Shown piece after piece: positions 1-7,947 of a stretch of DNA of 64,000 nucleotides; within the stretch, counting starts at the first letter, position 1; every line of letters begins with the position of its first letter. The translations under genes were made by a program, and so were the position numbers. Origin of the DNA: Streptomyces xanthochromogenes (GTDB lineage: Bacteria; Actinomycetota; Actinomycetes; Streptomycetales; Streptomycetaceae). The notes beneath the pieces were generated by a model. The model was given only the letters and a program-made list of their open reading frames with translations. It was not told where the DNA came from and ran no database searches. The stretch spans positions 45,910-109,909 of the forward strand of contig NZ_BMUZ01000007.1 of the NCBI RefSeq assembly GCF_014650455.1, read 5' to 3'.

Positions 1-1112
1 CCACCGGGACGACCGCCGCCACCGGGACCGGCCGGACGGCCGGCGAAGCCGCCGCCACCACCGGGACGACCGGCACCGCCGCCCGGACGGCCACCGGGGC
101 CGCCGGGACCACGGCCACCGGGGCCGCCGCCGGGACGCGGGCTCGCAGCGGGACGCTGCGGCATCATGCCGGGGTTGGGACGGTTACCGCCGGGAGCACC
201 ACCAGGTCCGCCGGGACCGGGACGTGCGCCGCCCTGCGGACGGGGCATGCCGCCCGGGCTCGGACGGGCACCGCCCTGACCCTGCGGACGCGGAGCGCCG
301 CCGGGGCCGCCCTGCGGACGCGGGGCGCCACCGGGGGCACCGGCACCGCCGGGACGCGGGGCGCCGCCGCCGGGACGGGGCGCCTGCGGGCGCGCCATTC
401 CGGTGGAGCCACCCGAGGTGAAGGGGTTGTTGCCGGGGCGCGGACCGGCCGGACGGGCGCCGCCCGGACGGGGAGCACCCTGACCCGCGGGGCGGGCCGG
501 ACGGTCGCCGCCACGGCCACCGTCGCGCTGGCCACCGTCGCGCTGGCCGCCGTCACGCTGACCGGCCGGGGCCGGACGGGCGGGACGCGGGCCGGGGGTG
601 GCGCCGGCGGGACGCGGGGCCTGGGGCGCCGCGGGCTGGGCCGGAGCCGGAGCCGAGAACTCGGCGGCGGGCACCGGGGTGACCGGGGCCGGCTTGGCCG
701 GGGCGGGCTTCGGACCCGGGCGGGGGCCCGAGGCGGCCGGAGCCGGGGAGGCCGCCGGAGCGGGGGTGCTGCTCGCCGGGGCCGCGGGGGCAGCCGGGGC
801 CGCAGGCGCGGCGGGAGCCGGCTTGGGGGCCGGAGCGCCGGGCTTCGGGGCAGCGGGACGTGCCGCGGCGGCCGGGGAGGGCGCTGCGGGCTTCGAGGGC
901 GCGGCCTTGCGGGGCGCGCCGGGCTTCGCAGCGGACTTGCCGGCGTTGCCGCCGGGCCCCTGCAGTGCGTCAGTCAACTTGCGTACAACCGGCGCCTCGA
1001 TCGTCGAGGACGCCGAACGGACGAATTCACCGAGTTCTTGGAGCTTGGCCATGACGACCTTGCTCTCCACCCCGAACTCCTTGGCGAGTTCGTATACCCG
1101 GACCTTAGCCAC
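1..1112 (-). CDS. infB: Translation initiation factor IF-2, N-terminal part (truncated by window edge)
   Basis: IF-2 is the GTPase that brings initiator tRNA to the 30S subunit. About 370 residues are visible and the G domain lies beyond position 1. The GTG start at 1112 opens with the IF2_N module (starting VAKVRVYELAKEFGVES) and is followed by a long region rich in Ala, Pro, Gly and Arg, typical of actinobacterial IF-2. A 15-bp repeat encoding GQRDG occurs about three times near 521-561. The gene lies downstream of rimP, nusA and ylxR on the same strand, which is the standard operon order. The low-complexity part is GC-rich enough to create many false open frames on the opposite strand. The identity is secure, and only the C-terminal end is unseen. 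Confidence 0.95.
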   Translation of the reverse strand, partial: MAKVRVYELAKEFGVESKVVMAKLQELGEFVRSASSTIEAPVVRKLTDALQGPGGNAGKSAAKPGAPRKAAPSKPAAPSPAAAARPAAPKPGAPAPKPAPAAPAAPAAPAAPASSTPAPAASPAPAASGPRPGPKPAPAKPAPVTPVPAAEFSAPAPAQPAAPQAPRPAGATPGPRPARPAPAGQRDGGQRDGGQRDGGRGGDRPARPAGQGAPRPGGARPAGPRPGNNPFTSGGSTGMARPQAPRPGGGAPRPGGAGAPGGAPRPQGGPGGAPRPQGQGGARPSPGGMPRPQGGARPGPGGPGGAPGGNRPNPGMMPQRPAASPRPGGGPGGRGPGGPGGRPGGGAGRPGGGGGFAGRPAGPGGGGRPG

Positions 1113-1260
1113 TTCGCTCCTTTTAGGTCCGGGTTACCGCCGGACCGTCGCTACTTCATGGGCGTACTCATCGCGTACTCATCGAGTGCTCATCGCAATC
1201 TCGACCTACTTCCAACTCGCGAGGTACCTGACCGCACGGGATTCCGTGCCGTACTTCTTC

Positions 1261-1539
1261 TTACGTTGCTGCCTGCTCGACGTACTTCCGCACGTCCGCG
1301 GTGTCGAGCGCTTCCTTGGCCCGGAAGGCCCTGGAGAACGCCCGGCGGCGGACCGCCTGGTCGAGACAGACCGAGGCGGGGTGTACATACGCACCCCGGC
1401 CGGGCAGCGTACCGCGAGGATCAGGGGCGCAAGCACCCTCGATCGCCACGATGCGCAGCAGATCGCTCTTGGCCGCTCGCTCCCGGCATCCCACGCAGGT
1501 TCGCTCAGGGCAGGCGCGGGCGTGCGTCCGGCCAGACAC
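1261..1539 (-). CDS. ylxR: YlxR family RNA-binding protein (DUF448)
   Basis: This is a 92-residue basic protein of the YlxR family, a small nucleic-acid-binding protein almost always encoded between nusA and infB. The start is ATG at 1539. The family signature is visible: Cys10, then RTCVGC (Cys15 and Cys18), the RERAAKSDLLRI helix, and a central GRGAYVHP loop. The length is normal. It lies 116 bp after nusA and 148 bp before infB. Between nusA and this gene sits a strong hairpin (1614-1639), so its expression may be partly uncoupled from nusA. YlxR homologues have been linked to transcription regulation, but the exact role in Streptomyces is not established. Confidence 0.93.
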   Translation of the reverse strand: MSGRTHARACPERTCVGCRERAAKSDLLRIVAIEGACAPDPRGTLPGRGAYVHPASVCLDQAVRRRAFSRAFRAKEALDTADVRKYVEQAAT

Positions 1540-1613
1540 GTTTAAGTCTACCTCCCCGCACCGACCTCACCCCTTCGGGGCAAAAATCGAACGGTTGTTG
1601 TCCAGAAAGCTCA

Positions 1614-1639
1614 CCCTGCCCCGGTGAACCGGGGCAGGG
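1614..1639 (-). terminator. Hairpin between nusA and ylxR
   Basis: A perfect 11-bp GC-rich stem (CCCTGCCCCGG with its complement) closes a four-base loop, 17 bases past the nusA stop codon. There is no T-run, as is usual for Streptomyces. It lies inside an otherwise continuous rimP-nusA-ylxR-infB gene string, so it may be a partial terminator or an RNA-stability element. Confidence 0.6.
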
Positions 1640-1655
1640 CCACTTCTTATTCCCG

Positions 1656-2645
1656 TCAGTCCTGGTCGGGCTGCTCGGTGTCCGGGCGGATGTCGATGCG
1701 CCAGCCGGTGAGGCGGGCGGCGAGCCGGGCGTTCTGGCCCTCCTTGCCGATGGCGAGGGAGAGCTGGTAGTCCGGCACGGTCACCCGGGCGGAGCGGGCC
1801 GCGAGGTCCACGACCTCGACCTTGGAGACCCGGGCCGGGGACAGCGCGTTGGCCACCATCTCGGCCGGGTCGTCCGACCAGTCGACGATGTCGATCTTCT
1901 CGCCGTGCAGCTCGGCCATGACGTTGCGCACCCGGCCGCCCATCGGGCCGATGCAGGCGCCCTTGGCGTTGAGGCCGCTGCGCGTGGAGCGCACCGCGAT
2001 CTTGGTGCGGTGACCCGCCTCGCGGGCGATCGCGGAGATCTCCACCGAACCGTCGGCGATCTCCGGGACCTCCAGGGCGAAGAGCTTCTTCACCAGGTTG
2101 GGGTGGGTGCGCGACAGCGTCACCGACGGCCCGCGCACGCCCTTCGCCACCCGTACGACGTACGTACGAAGGCGCAGCCCGTGCGTGTACTCCTCGCCCG
2201 GGACCTGCTCCTGCACCGGCAGCATGGCCTCCATCTTGCCGATGTCGACCAGGACGTTCTTCGGGTCCTTGCCCTGCTGGACGACGCCGGTGATGACGTC
2301 GCCCTCACGGCCGGCGAACTCGCCGAAGGTGATGTCGTCCTCCGCGTCGCGCAGGCGCTGCAGGATGACCTGCTTGGCGGTGCTCGCCGCGATCCGCCCG
2401 AAGTCCGACGGGGTGTCGTCGAACTCCTTGGCCTCCTGGCCCTCTTCGAGGTCGGCCGGGTCTTCCTTCGCCCACACCGTGACATGACCGTTCTCACGGT
2501 CGAGCTTCACGCGCGCACGCCGGAAGCTGCCCTCGGTGCGGTGGTAGGCGATGAGGAGCGCCGACTCGATCGCCTCGACCAGCAGGTCGAAGGAGATCTC
2601 CTTCTCCCGGACCAGACCCCGCAGGGCACTCATGTCGATGTCCAC
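1656..2645 (-). CDS. nusA: Transcription termination/antitermination protein NusA
   Basis: NusA binds RNA polymerase and nascent RNA and modulates pausing, termination and antitermination. The protein has 329 residues with an N-terminal RNAP-binding domain (about 1-120), an S1 domain (around GDVITGVVQQGKDPKNVLVD), KH1 (around KGACIGPMGGRVRNV) and KH2 ending at AIGKEGQNARLAARLTGW. It lacks the acidic C-terminal repeats of the E. coli protein, which is normal for actinobacteria. The ATG start at 2645 lies two bases past the rimP stop, so the two genes are almost certainly cotranscribed. A hairpin directly downstream might allow feedback by NusA on its own operon; that is inference. Confidence 0.96.
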   Translation of the reverse strand: MDIDMSALRGLVREKEISFDLLVEAIESALLIAYHRTEGSFRRARVKLDRENGHVTVWAKEDPADLEEGQEAKEFDDTPSDFGRIAASTAKQVILQRLRDAEDDITFGEFAGREGDVITGVVQQGKDPKNVLVDIGKMEAMLPVQEQVPGEEYTHGLRLRTYVVRVAKGVRGPSVTLSRTHPNLVKKLFALEVPEIADGSVEISAIAREAGHRTKIAVRSTRSGLNAKGACIGPMGGRVRNVMAELHGEKIDIVDWSDDPAEMVANALSPARVSKVEVVDLAARSARVTVPDYQLSLAIGKEGQNARLAARLTGWRIDIRPDTEQPDQD

Positions 2646-2647
2646 GG

Positions 2648-3205
2648 CTACGCCTCCTCTTCGTTCTGAATGTCGTTCAGGATGTCGTCCCTGTTGTCCT
2701 GGCTGCCTTGCGTGATCTCGTTCTTTCCGTCCTTGCGGCTGAACTCGATCTCGACCCGCGCCTTGGCGATCTCGGCGAAGGCGATCCTGCGGGCGGTGGG
2801 CTTGCGCCCCTTCACACCCGGGATCTCGGTGTCGATGCCTTCTTCGTCGGCCTCGATGATCCGTGCGACCACTTCGCCGCCGTCGTGCAGCTGGAGCCGG
2901 GCGAGCCGGCCGGTGGCCCGCCGGTAGTGGCGCAGTTCGGTGAGCGGGCGCTCGGCGCCCGGCGACGTCACTTCGAGGACGTACTCGTCCTCGCCCATCG
3001 CGTCGCTCTCGTCGAGCAGCTCGGATGCGGCCCGGCTCAGCTCGGCGCAGGCGTCCAGCTCGACGCCCTCGTCGGAGTCGACCACGATCCGCAGCACGCG
3101 CCGGCGGCCCGCCCGGGACACCTCGATCTCCTCGAGGTCCAGATCCTTCGCGCTGACGAGCGGTTCAAGAAGACCGCGCAGCCTGTCGCTCTGGGTCGTG
3201 CTCAT
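2648..3205 (-). CDS. rimP: Ribosome maturation factor RimP
   Basis: RimP assists 30S ribosomal subunit maturation. The protein has 185 residues. The N-terminal part (about 1-90) contains the conserved stretch EIEVSRAGRRRVLRIVVDSD and the segment VLEVTSPGAERPL, both diagnostic of the family. A C-terminal SH3-like domain carries GRLARLQLHDGGEV. The last about 30 residues (KDGKNEITQGSQDN and beyond) are an acidic/polar tail, often seen in Streptomyces. It is the first gene of the rimP-nusA-ylxR-infB operon. The 196-bp gap upstream is shared with the divergent lipoprotein gene at 3402. Confidence 0.95.
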   Translation of the reverse strand: MSTTQSDRLRGLLEPLVSAKDLDLEEIEVSRAGRRRVLRIVVDSDEGVELDACAELSRAASELLDESDAMGEDEYVLEVTSPGAERPLTELRHYRRATGRLARLQLHDGGEVVARIIEADEEGIDTEIPGVKGRKPTARRIAFAEIAKARVEIEFSRKDGKNEITQGSQDNRDDILNDIQNEEEA

Positions 3206-3401
3206 CCGGGTGACTCCTCGGCCGCGTCTGCTGTTGTGGGGGGTCGTCGTCGCGTACGGCGGCCGTCGTGTGGACCGCCGCCGTTCAGATCAAAGGGTAT
3301 CCGGTCCGGGAGGGTGTTGCCGTCCACGGCCGGGGCCCGCGGGTACGCTCGCCTGCGGTGATCACTCGGTCACCGGCGGACCGCACACAGGGGAGTGACA
3401 C

Positions 3402-3911
3402 GTGGGGCACCCGGGGACCACGCGAAGGCGTGTGCTGGCCGTGACGGGAGCGGCGGCCGCGGGACTGCTGGCCGGCTGCTCGGACGCGGCCGGCGGGCAG
3501 GGCTCGGCGGCCGAGGCGCGCGAGACGGCGAAGCGGGCGGAGGCGGAGCTGCGCGAGCGGACCTCGGCGGCGAGCCGGGCCCTGGTCGCGCAGTACGACG
3601 CGGTCCTCGCGATGCATCCGTCGCTGCGGGACCGGCTCGCCCCGCTGCGCGACCAGTCCGCCCAGCACGACAGGGCGCTCGCCGCTCCCCCGGCGGCCAC
3701 GCCGGGCCCGACGGCCACCCGGCCGCCTTCGGTCTCCTCCGTCCCGGCCGACGCCGACGACGCCGTCAAGCAGCTCGCGGACGCCGAACGCCGCACCTCC
3801 GACGCCCAGTTGGCGGCCGTGGCCACCGCCCCGCCGGAGCTGGCCCGGCTCCTCGCCTCGGTGGCCGCTTCCGGCGCCGGGCACGCCTACCTCCTCGGCG
3901 GGGGTGCGTGA
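3402..3911 (+). CDS. Putative lipoprotein of unknown function
   Basis: This is a 169-residue secreted protein. The GTG start at 3402 is preceded by a GGGGAG ribosome-binding site. The N-terminus TTRRRVLAVTGAAAAGLLAGC has a twin-arginine-like basic stretch and a lipobox (LAGC), so the mature protein should be anchored through Cys at about position 25. The mature part is Ala-rich and helical, with charged coiled-coil character (AEARETAKRAEAELRERT) and a Pro/Thr linker. The stop overlaps the start of the next gene (TGATG), so the two are translationally coupled. The neighbour is ferritin-like, so this protein could be its membrane-side partner; that is inference from context. Confidence 0.8.
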   Translation: MGHPGTTRRRVLAVTGAAAAGLLAGCSDAAGGQGSAAEARETAKRAEAELRERTSAASRALVAQYDAVLAMHPSLRDRLAPLRDQSAQHDRALAAPPAATPGPTATRPPSVSSVPADADDAVKQLADAERRTSDAQLAAVATAPPELARLLASVAASGAGHAYLLGGGA

Positions 3912-4357
3912 TGGCCGAGCCCCTGGACGCGGCACAGGCCGCGCTCGCCGCCGAGCACGCGGCGGTCTACGGGTACGGGGTGCTCGGGGGCAGGCTCGCC
4001 GAAGCCCGCGTTCCCGAGGCCCGCGACGCCCTCACCGGGCACCGCTCCCGCCGCGATCTGCTGGCCCGTACGGTGCGCGACCTGGGCGGATCGCCGGTGG
4101 CGGCCGCCGCGGCCTACGCGCTGCCGTTCGCGGTGCCGGACGCGGGCGCGGCGGTGCGCCTCGCGGCGGAGCTGGAGGACCGGGTCGCCGGGGTGTACTC
4201 CGACCTCGTCCGGTCCGCCGCGGGGCCGCTGCGCCAGGAGGCGGCCGCGGCCCTGCGGGAGGCGGCGGTGCGGGCCGTGCGCTGGCGGGGCGGCAGCGTA
4301 GCCTTTCCTGGGCTCGCGGAACGCCCGAGCGCACCCGTTCCACCGGCCGGTACCTGA
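3911..4357 (+). CDS. Ferritin-like domain protein (DUF4439 type)
   Basis: This is a 148-residue all-helical protein of the ferritin-like/DUF4439 kind. The pattern AALAAEHAAVYGYGVLGG near the N-terminus, the HRSRRDLL helix and a late ELEDRVAGVYSDLV helix match the four-helix bundle of this family. The E..H pairs of true ferritins are only partly present (Glu and His in AAEHAAVYGYG, Glu in ELEDR), so iron binding is unproven. The ATG overlaps the lipoprotein stop. The gene is followed 38 bp later by the phosphotransferase-like gene. The product looks cytoplasmic since no signal peptide is visible. Function is unknown. Confidence 0.8.
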   Translation: MAEPLDAAQAALAAEHAAVYGYGVLGGRLAEARVPEARDALTGHRSRRDLLARTVRDLGGSPVAAAAAYALPFAVPDAGAAVRLAAELEDRVAGVYSDLVRSAAGPLRQEAAAALREAAVRAVRWRGGSVAFPGLAERPSAPVPPAGT

Positions 4358-4395
4358 GTTCCACCGGCCAGACCTGAGCAAGGGGCAATACACGC

Positions 4396-5295
4396 ATGGC
4401 TTTCGAACCGCCTGAGCGGCTGGTCCGCGCGCTCGGCGAGACGTACGGGGACGCGCTGGCCGGGCCCTGGCTCGGCCGGCTGCCGGAGGTGGCCGAGGAG
4501 TCGGCGGCCCGGCGCGGCCTCGCCGTCGACCGGGTGCAGGCGCCGGGCGGGCGGTCCAGCCTGGTCGCCCTCGTACGCCGGCCGGACGGCGCCCCGGCCG
4601 CCCTCAAGGTCGCCCCTCCCTTCGCCCGCCCCGACCTGGAGCGTGCGGCGCTCGCGCACTGGAACGGCTGGGGCGCGGCCCAGTTGATGGAGGAGGACGC
4701 GCCGGACGACGCGCTGCTCCTGGAGCGGCTGCACCCCGAGGTGTCGCTGCGCTCGCTGCCCGAGGCGAAGGCACTGCTCGAAGCGGCCGGGACGGTACGG
4801 CGGCTGTGGGTCGAGCCGCCGGGCGGCCACGGTTTCGAGTCGGTGGCCGAGCGCACCGAGCGCCAGAGCGTCCCGATGCGGGGTGCGGAGAGCGGGGAGT
4901 TCGCCCCGCTGGTGACGGCCGCGCTGGCGGCCCGCGACGAACTCGCCTCGTCCGCGTCGGAGTTGATGCTGCTGCACGGCAACTTCCGCCAGAGCAAGGT
5001 GCTTTCGGGCGAGCGGGCACCGTGGCTGACGGTCGGTCCGGAACCGCTGGTGGGTGAACGCGCCTACGACCTCGCGCGGTTGGTGCGCGACCGGGTCGAG
5101 GACCTGATCGCCGCACCGAGCGGGGCGTCGGCTGCCCGGCGCCGCGTGAAGAAGCTCGCCGACTCGCTCGACGTGGACCCCGAGCGGCTGCACGGCTGGA
5201 CGCTGTTCCGTGCGGTGGAATCCGGACTGCGGGCGGGGGCCGCGGGCCGCCACCGCGACGCGGAGCTCCTGCTCGAATTCGCGGGCTGGCTGTAG
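4396..5295 (+). CDS. Aminoglycoside/hydroxyurea phosphotransferase-fold protein, probably catalytically inactive
   Basis: The 299-residue protein resembles the APH/hydroxyurea kinase family throughout: an N-lobe with PAALKVAPPF, where Lys is the likely ATP lysine, then the segment ALLLERLHPEVSLRSL, and the C-lobe ending near ERAYDLARLVRD. The catalytic loop, normally HGDLHxxN, reads HGNFRQSK here: Asp becomes Asn at residue 196 and the metal-binding Asn becomes Lys at 201. The downstream DP motif (Asp that binds magnesium) reads VGPEP, with Gly at 214. All three key phosphotransfer residues are therefore replaced. The ATG start has an AAGGGG site 8 bases upstream. It follows the lipoprotein and ferritin-like genes on the same strand. 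A drug-resistance role should not be assumed. Confidence 0.85.
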   Translation: MAFEPPERLVRALGETYGDALAGPWLGRLPEVAEESAARRGLAVDRVQAPGGRSSLVALVRRPDGAPAALKVAPPFARPDLERAALAHWNGWGAAQLMEEDAPDDALLLERLHPEVSLRSLPEAKALLEAAGTVRRLWVEPPGGHGFESVAERTERQSVPMRGAESGEFAPLVTAALAARDELASSASELMLLHGNFRQSKVLSGERAPWLTVGPEPLVGERAYDLARLVRDRVEDLIAAPSGASAARRRVKKLADSLDVDPERLHGWTLFRAVESGLRAGAAGRHRDAELLLEFAGWL

Positions 5296-5312
5296 CCCCG
5301 CGCCCCCTGGGT

Positions 5313-5592
5313 TGAAACGACCCTGGGGCTCCGCCCCACACCCCGGGAGAGCCCCCACCCCGCCCCTTCCCGCAACCCTCGGGGGGAGAGTTCGTCGGGT
5401 GCGGACCGTGCGTGGCTGGTCGCGCAGTTCCCCGCGCCCCTCAATGCCCTGGTGCCGGCCGGCACCAGGGCATTTCAGCCCGTCCGGCGTTTGAGGACGA
5501 GCGCCGTTCAGGCGCGAACGGGGTCTGGGGGCAGAGCCCCCAGGGTCCCTTCAACCCCGGAGGGTTGCGGGAAGGGGCGGGGTGGGGAAAGA
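5313..5592. repeat. Composite palindromic intergenic repeat, copy 1 (whole 5296-5600 gap)
   Basis: The 305-bp gap between two convergent genes holds no gene. It is a nested imperfect palindrome. The outer arms are GGGGCTCCGCCCC-type stems and a CCGCCCCTTCCCGCAACCCT block with its inverse near 5560-5580. The inner part has GCGCAGTTCCCCGCGCCCCT, a CCCTGGTGCCGGCCGGCACCAGGG palindrome near 5447-5470, and a GTCCGGCGTTTGAGGACGAG block. The same modules recur near 8863, 17085 and 47140. It may act as a bidirectional terminator. Confidence 0.8.
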
Positions 5593-5600
5593 CCAGGCCG

Positions 5601-7301
5601 TCAGGCCGTGAGGCGGGCGATCGCCTCGGCCAGCGGCAGCTCCTCACGCTCGCCGCTGCGGCGGTCCTTCAGCTCGAAGACGCCCTCGGCGACCCGGCGA
5701 CCGGCCACCAGGATCTGCGGCACCCCGATCAGCTCGGCGTCGGTGAACTTCACGCCGGGCGAGACACCGGCGCGGTCGTCGACCAGCACCCGAAGACCGG
5801 CGGCGCGCAGCTGCTCCGCGGCGTCGAGCGCGGCCTCGGTCTGGACGGCCTTGCCCGCGGCGACGACGTGCACGTCGGCCGGGGCGATCTCGGCGGGCCA
5901 GCACAGGCCCTTGTCGTCGGCGGTCTGCTCGGCGAGGGCCGCCACCGCGCGGGAGACGCCGATCCCGTACGAGCCCATCGTGACCCGGACCGGCTTGCCC
6001 TCCTTGCCGAGGACGTCGAGCTGGAAGGTGTCGGCGTACTTGCGGCCGAGCTGGAAGATGTGGCCGATCTCGATCGCGCGGTCCAGCTTGAGGCCGGCGC
6101 CGCAGGACGGGCAGGGGTCGCCCTCCTCGACCACGACGACGTCGAGGTGGTCGTCGACCTCGAAGTCACGGCCGCAGACCACGTTGCGGGCGTGGGTGTC
6201 GGGCTTGTTGGCGCCGGTGACCCAGGCGGTGCCGGGGGCGACGCGCGGGTCGGCGATGTAGCGGACCTTCTCCAGGCCCTGCGGGCCGACATAGCCGCGC
6301 ACCAGGTCGGGGCGGTCGGCGAAGTCCTCGGCCGTCACGAGCTCCACGACCGCGGGCGCCAGGTGCTCGCCGAGCTTGCCGAGGTCCACCTCGCGGTCGC
6401 CGGGCACGCCGACGGCGACGATCTCGCCGTCGACCTTGACGAGGAGGTTCTTCAGGGTGGCCGAGGCCGGGACGCCGAGGTGGGCGGCCAGGGTCTCGAT
6501 GGTGGGGGTGTCGGGGGTGTCGATCTCCTCGACGGGCCCGTGCGCGGAGCCGTCGACGGGGGCGGCCACGAAGGTCACGGCCTCGGTGTTGGCCGCGTAG
6601 TCGCAGGCCGGGCAGTCGACGAAGGTGTCCTCACCGGCCGCGGCCGGGGCCAGGAACTCCTCGGACGCGGAGCCGCCCATGGCGCCGGACACGGCGGACA
6701 CGATGCGGTAGTCGAGACCCAGGCGCGCGAAGATCTTCTGGTAGGCGGCGCGGTGCAGCGCGTACGACTCGGCGAGACCCTCGTCGGTGGTGTCGAAGGA
6801 GTACGAGTCCTTCATCTGGAACTCGCGGCCGCGCAGCACGCCGGAGCGCGGACGGGCCTCGTCGCGGTACTTGGTCTGGATCTGGTAGAGCATCACCGGC
6901 AGGTCCTTGTAGGACGTGCACTGGTCCTTGACCGTCTGCGTGAAGATCTCTTCGTGCGTCGGGCCGAGCAGGTACTCGCCGCCCTTGCGGTCCTTGAGGC
7001 GGAACAGCAGGTCGCCGTACTCGTCCCAGCGGCCGCTGGCCTCGTACGCCTCCTTGGGCAGCAGCGCAGGGAGCAGGACCTCCTGGGCGCCGATGGCGTC
7101 CATCTCCTCGCGCACGACGGTGGAGATGTTGTCCAGGACCTTCTTGCCCAGCGGCAGCCAGGTCCAGATGCCGGCGGCGTTGCGGCGCACGTAACCGGCG
7201 CGCACCAGGAGCTTGTGGCTGAGCGTCTCGGCGTCCGCCGGGTCGTCGCGCAGTGTCTTGGCCATCAGACGGGACATGCGCTGAACCTGGGCGGCTGCCA
7301 T
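5601..7301 (-). CDS. proS: Prolyl-tRNA synthetase (bacterial type with editing domain)
   Basis: This class II synthetase charges tRNA-Pro. At 566 residues it has the standard length of the bacterial form with an inserted YbaK-like editing domain (about residues 230-390). The catalytic core shows the motif 2 region (PRSGVLRGREFQMKDSYSF) and motif 3 (GSYGIGVSRAVAALAEQ). A C-terminal anticodon-binding domain follows (VHVVAAGK, then RVLVDDRAGVSPGVKF). An AGGAGAG ribosome-binding site precedes the ATG at 7301. The CPACDYA and CPSCGAG pairs are possible structural zinc sites. Confidence 0.97.
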   Translation of the reverse strand: MAAAQVQRMSRLMAKTLRDDPADAETLSHKLLVRAGYVRRNAAGIWTWLPLGKKVLDNISTVVREEMDAIGAQEVLLPALLPKEAYEASGRWDEYGDLLFRLKDRKGGEYLLGPTHEEIFTQTVKDQCTSYKDLPVMLYQIQTKYRDEARPRSGVLRGREFQMKDSYSFDTTDEGLAESYALHRAAYQKIFARLGLDYRIVSAVSGAMGGSASEEFLAPAAAGEDTFVDCPACDYAANTEAVTFVAAPVDGSAHGPVEEIDTPDTPTIETLAAHLGVPASATLKNLLVKVDGEIVAVGVPGDREVDLGKLGEHLAPAVVELVTAEDFADRPDLVRGYVGPQGLEKVRYIADPRVAPGTAWVTGANKPDTHARNVVCGRDFEVDDHLDVVVVEEGDPCPSCGAGLKLDRAIEIGHIFQLGRKYADTFQLDVLGKEGKPVRVTMGSYGIGVSRAVAALAEQTADDKGLCWPAEIAPADVHVVAAGKAVQTEAALDAAEQLRAAGLRVLVDDRAGVSPGVKFTDAELIGVPQILVAGRRVAEGVFELKDRRSGEREELPLAEAIARLTA

Positions 7302-7374
7302 GGATTTCTCTCCTGTACGTGCACGGGGTGATGCCTGGAGGTTAGCCGGGCCGCCCGAGTGCGCGGAAATCCGA

Positions 7375-7932
7375 TTACCGAGGAGGTCCGCTCCGCAGCA
7401 GCGGGAGGGGGGCGCCCATCACGACGTACGGCCGTGCCGCGCTCGGGAATTGGACCTGACCGGCCAGGTCCGCGTAGCCGAGCGTGCGGTAGAGGGCCCG
7501 GGCCGGGCTCTCGGTGTCGATCGCGGAGAGGATCGAGCGGGGTTCGGTCGCGCTGTCGGTGATGGTGGTGATCAGCGCCCGGCCCAGGCCCCGGCCCTGG
7601 AAGGCGGGGTGGACGTGCAGCTCGGTGATCACGAAGGAGTCGTCGAGCCAGTGCTCGGTGCCCTTGTTGCGCAGATACGGCTCGACGACCGTGGACCACC
7701 AGTGCGCCCGGTCGTTGGGCATCCCGTAGACGAAGCCCGCCAGGCGCCCGTCGGCGGTGGTGGCGCCGAGCGCCCTGGCGCCGGGGTAGGTGAGGTGGCG
7801 GAGCACGATGTGGCGGCGGACCCCCACCTCTTCGGCGCCCAGTCCGAAGGCGACCGCCTGCACGGCGAGCGCCTCGTCCACGCGGGCCGCGAGGTCGAGC
7901 GGGCCGACCAGTACCTCAGAGTCAGGAGCCAT
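7375..7932 (-). CDS. GNAT family N-acetyltransferase
   Basis: This is a 185-residue protein with a GNAT fold. The acetyl-CoA site is visible as the helix-preceding motif HPAFQGRGLGRALI (Q/RxxGxG/A), and the last strand contains SPARALYRTLGYADL. The substrate cannot be told from sequence. On the minus strand, TAGGGT ends exactly six bases before the ATG, which suggests a leaderless mRNA with its own promoter just inside the 15-bp gap after the upstream GNAT gene. The neighbour at 7948-8793 is also a GNAT protein, but the two are not closely similar. Confidence 0.85.
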   Translation of the reverse strand: MAPDSEVLVGPLDLAARVDEALAVQAVAFGLGAEEVGVRRHIVLRHLTYPGARALGATTADGRLAGFVYGMPNDRAHWWSTVVEPYLRNKGTEHWLDDSFVITELHVHPAFQGRGLGRALITTITDSATEPRSILSAIDTESPARALYRTLGYADLAGQVQFPSAARPYVVMGAPLPLLRSGPPR

Positions 7933-7947
7933 GGGCGCACCCTAACC

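Noticed and set aside
1038..2669. Long open frame antisense to nusA
   Set aside because: GC-rich third positions keep the opposite frame open; the product is Arg/Val/Asp-rich with no domain, and nusA on the other strand is certain.
4396..5295. Aminoglycoside resistance gene
   Set aside because: Catalytic Asp and both metal-binding positions are replaced, so resistance by phosphorylation is unlikely.
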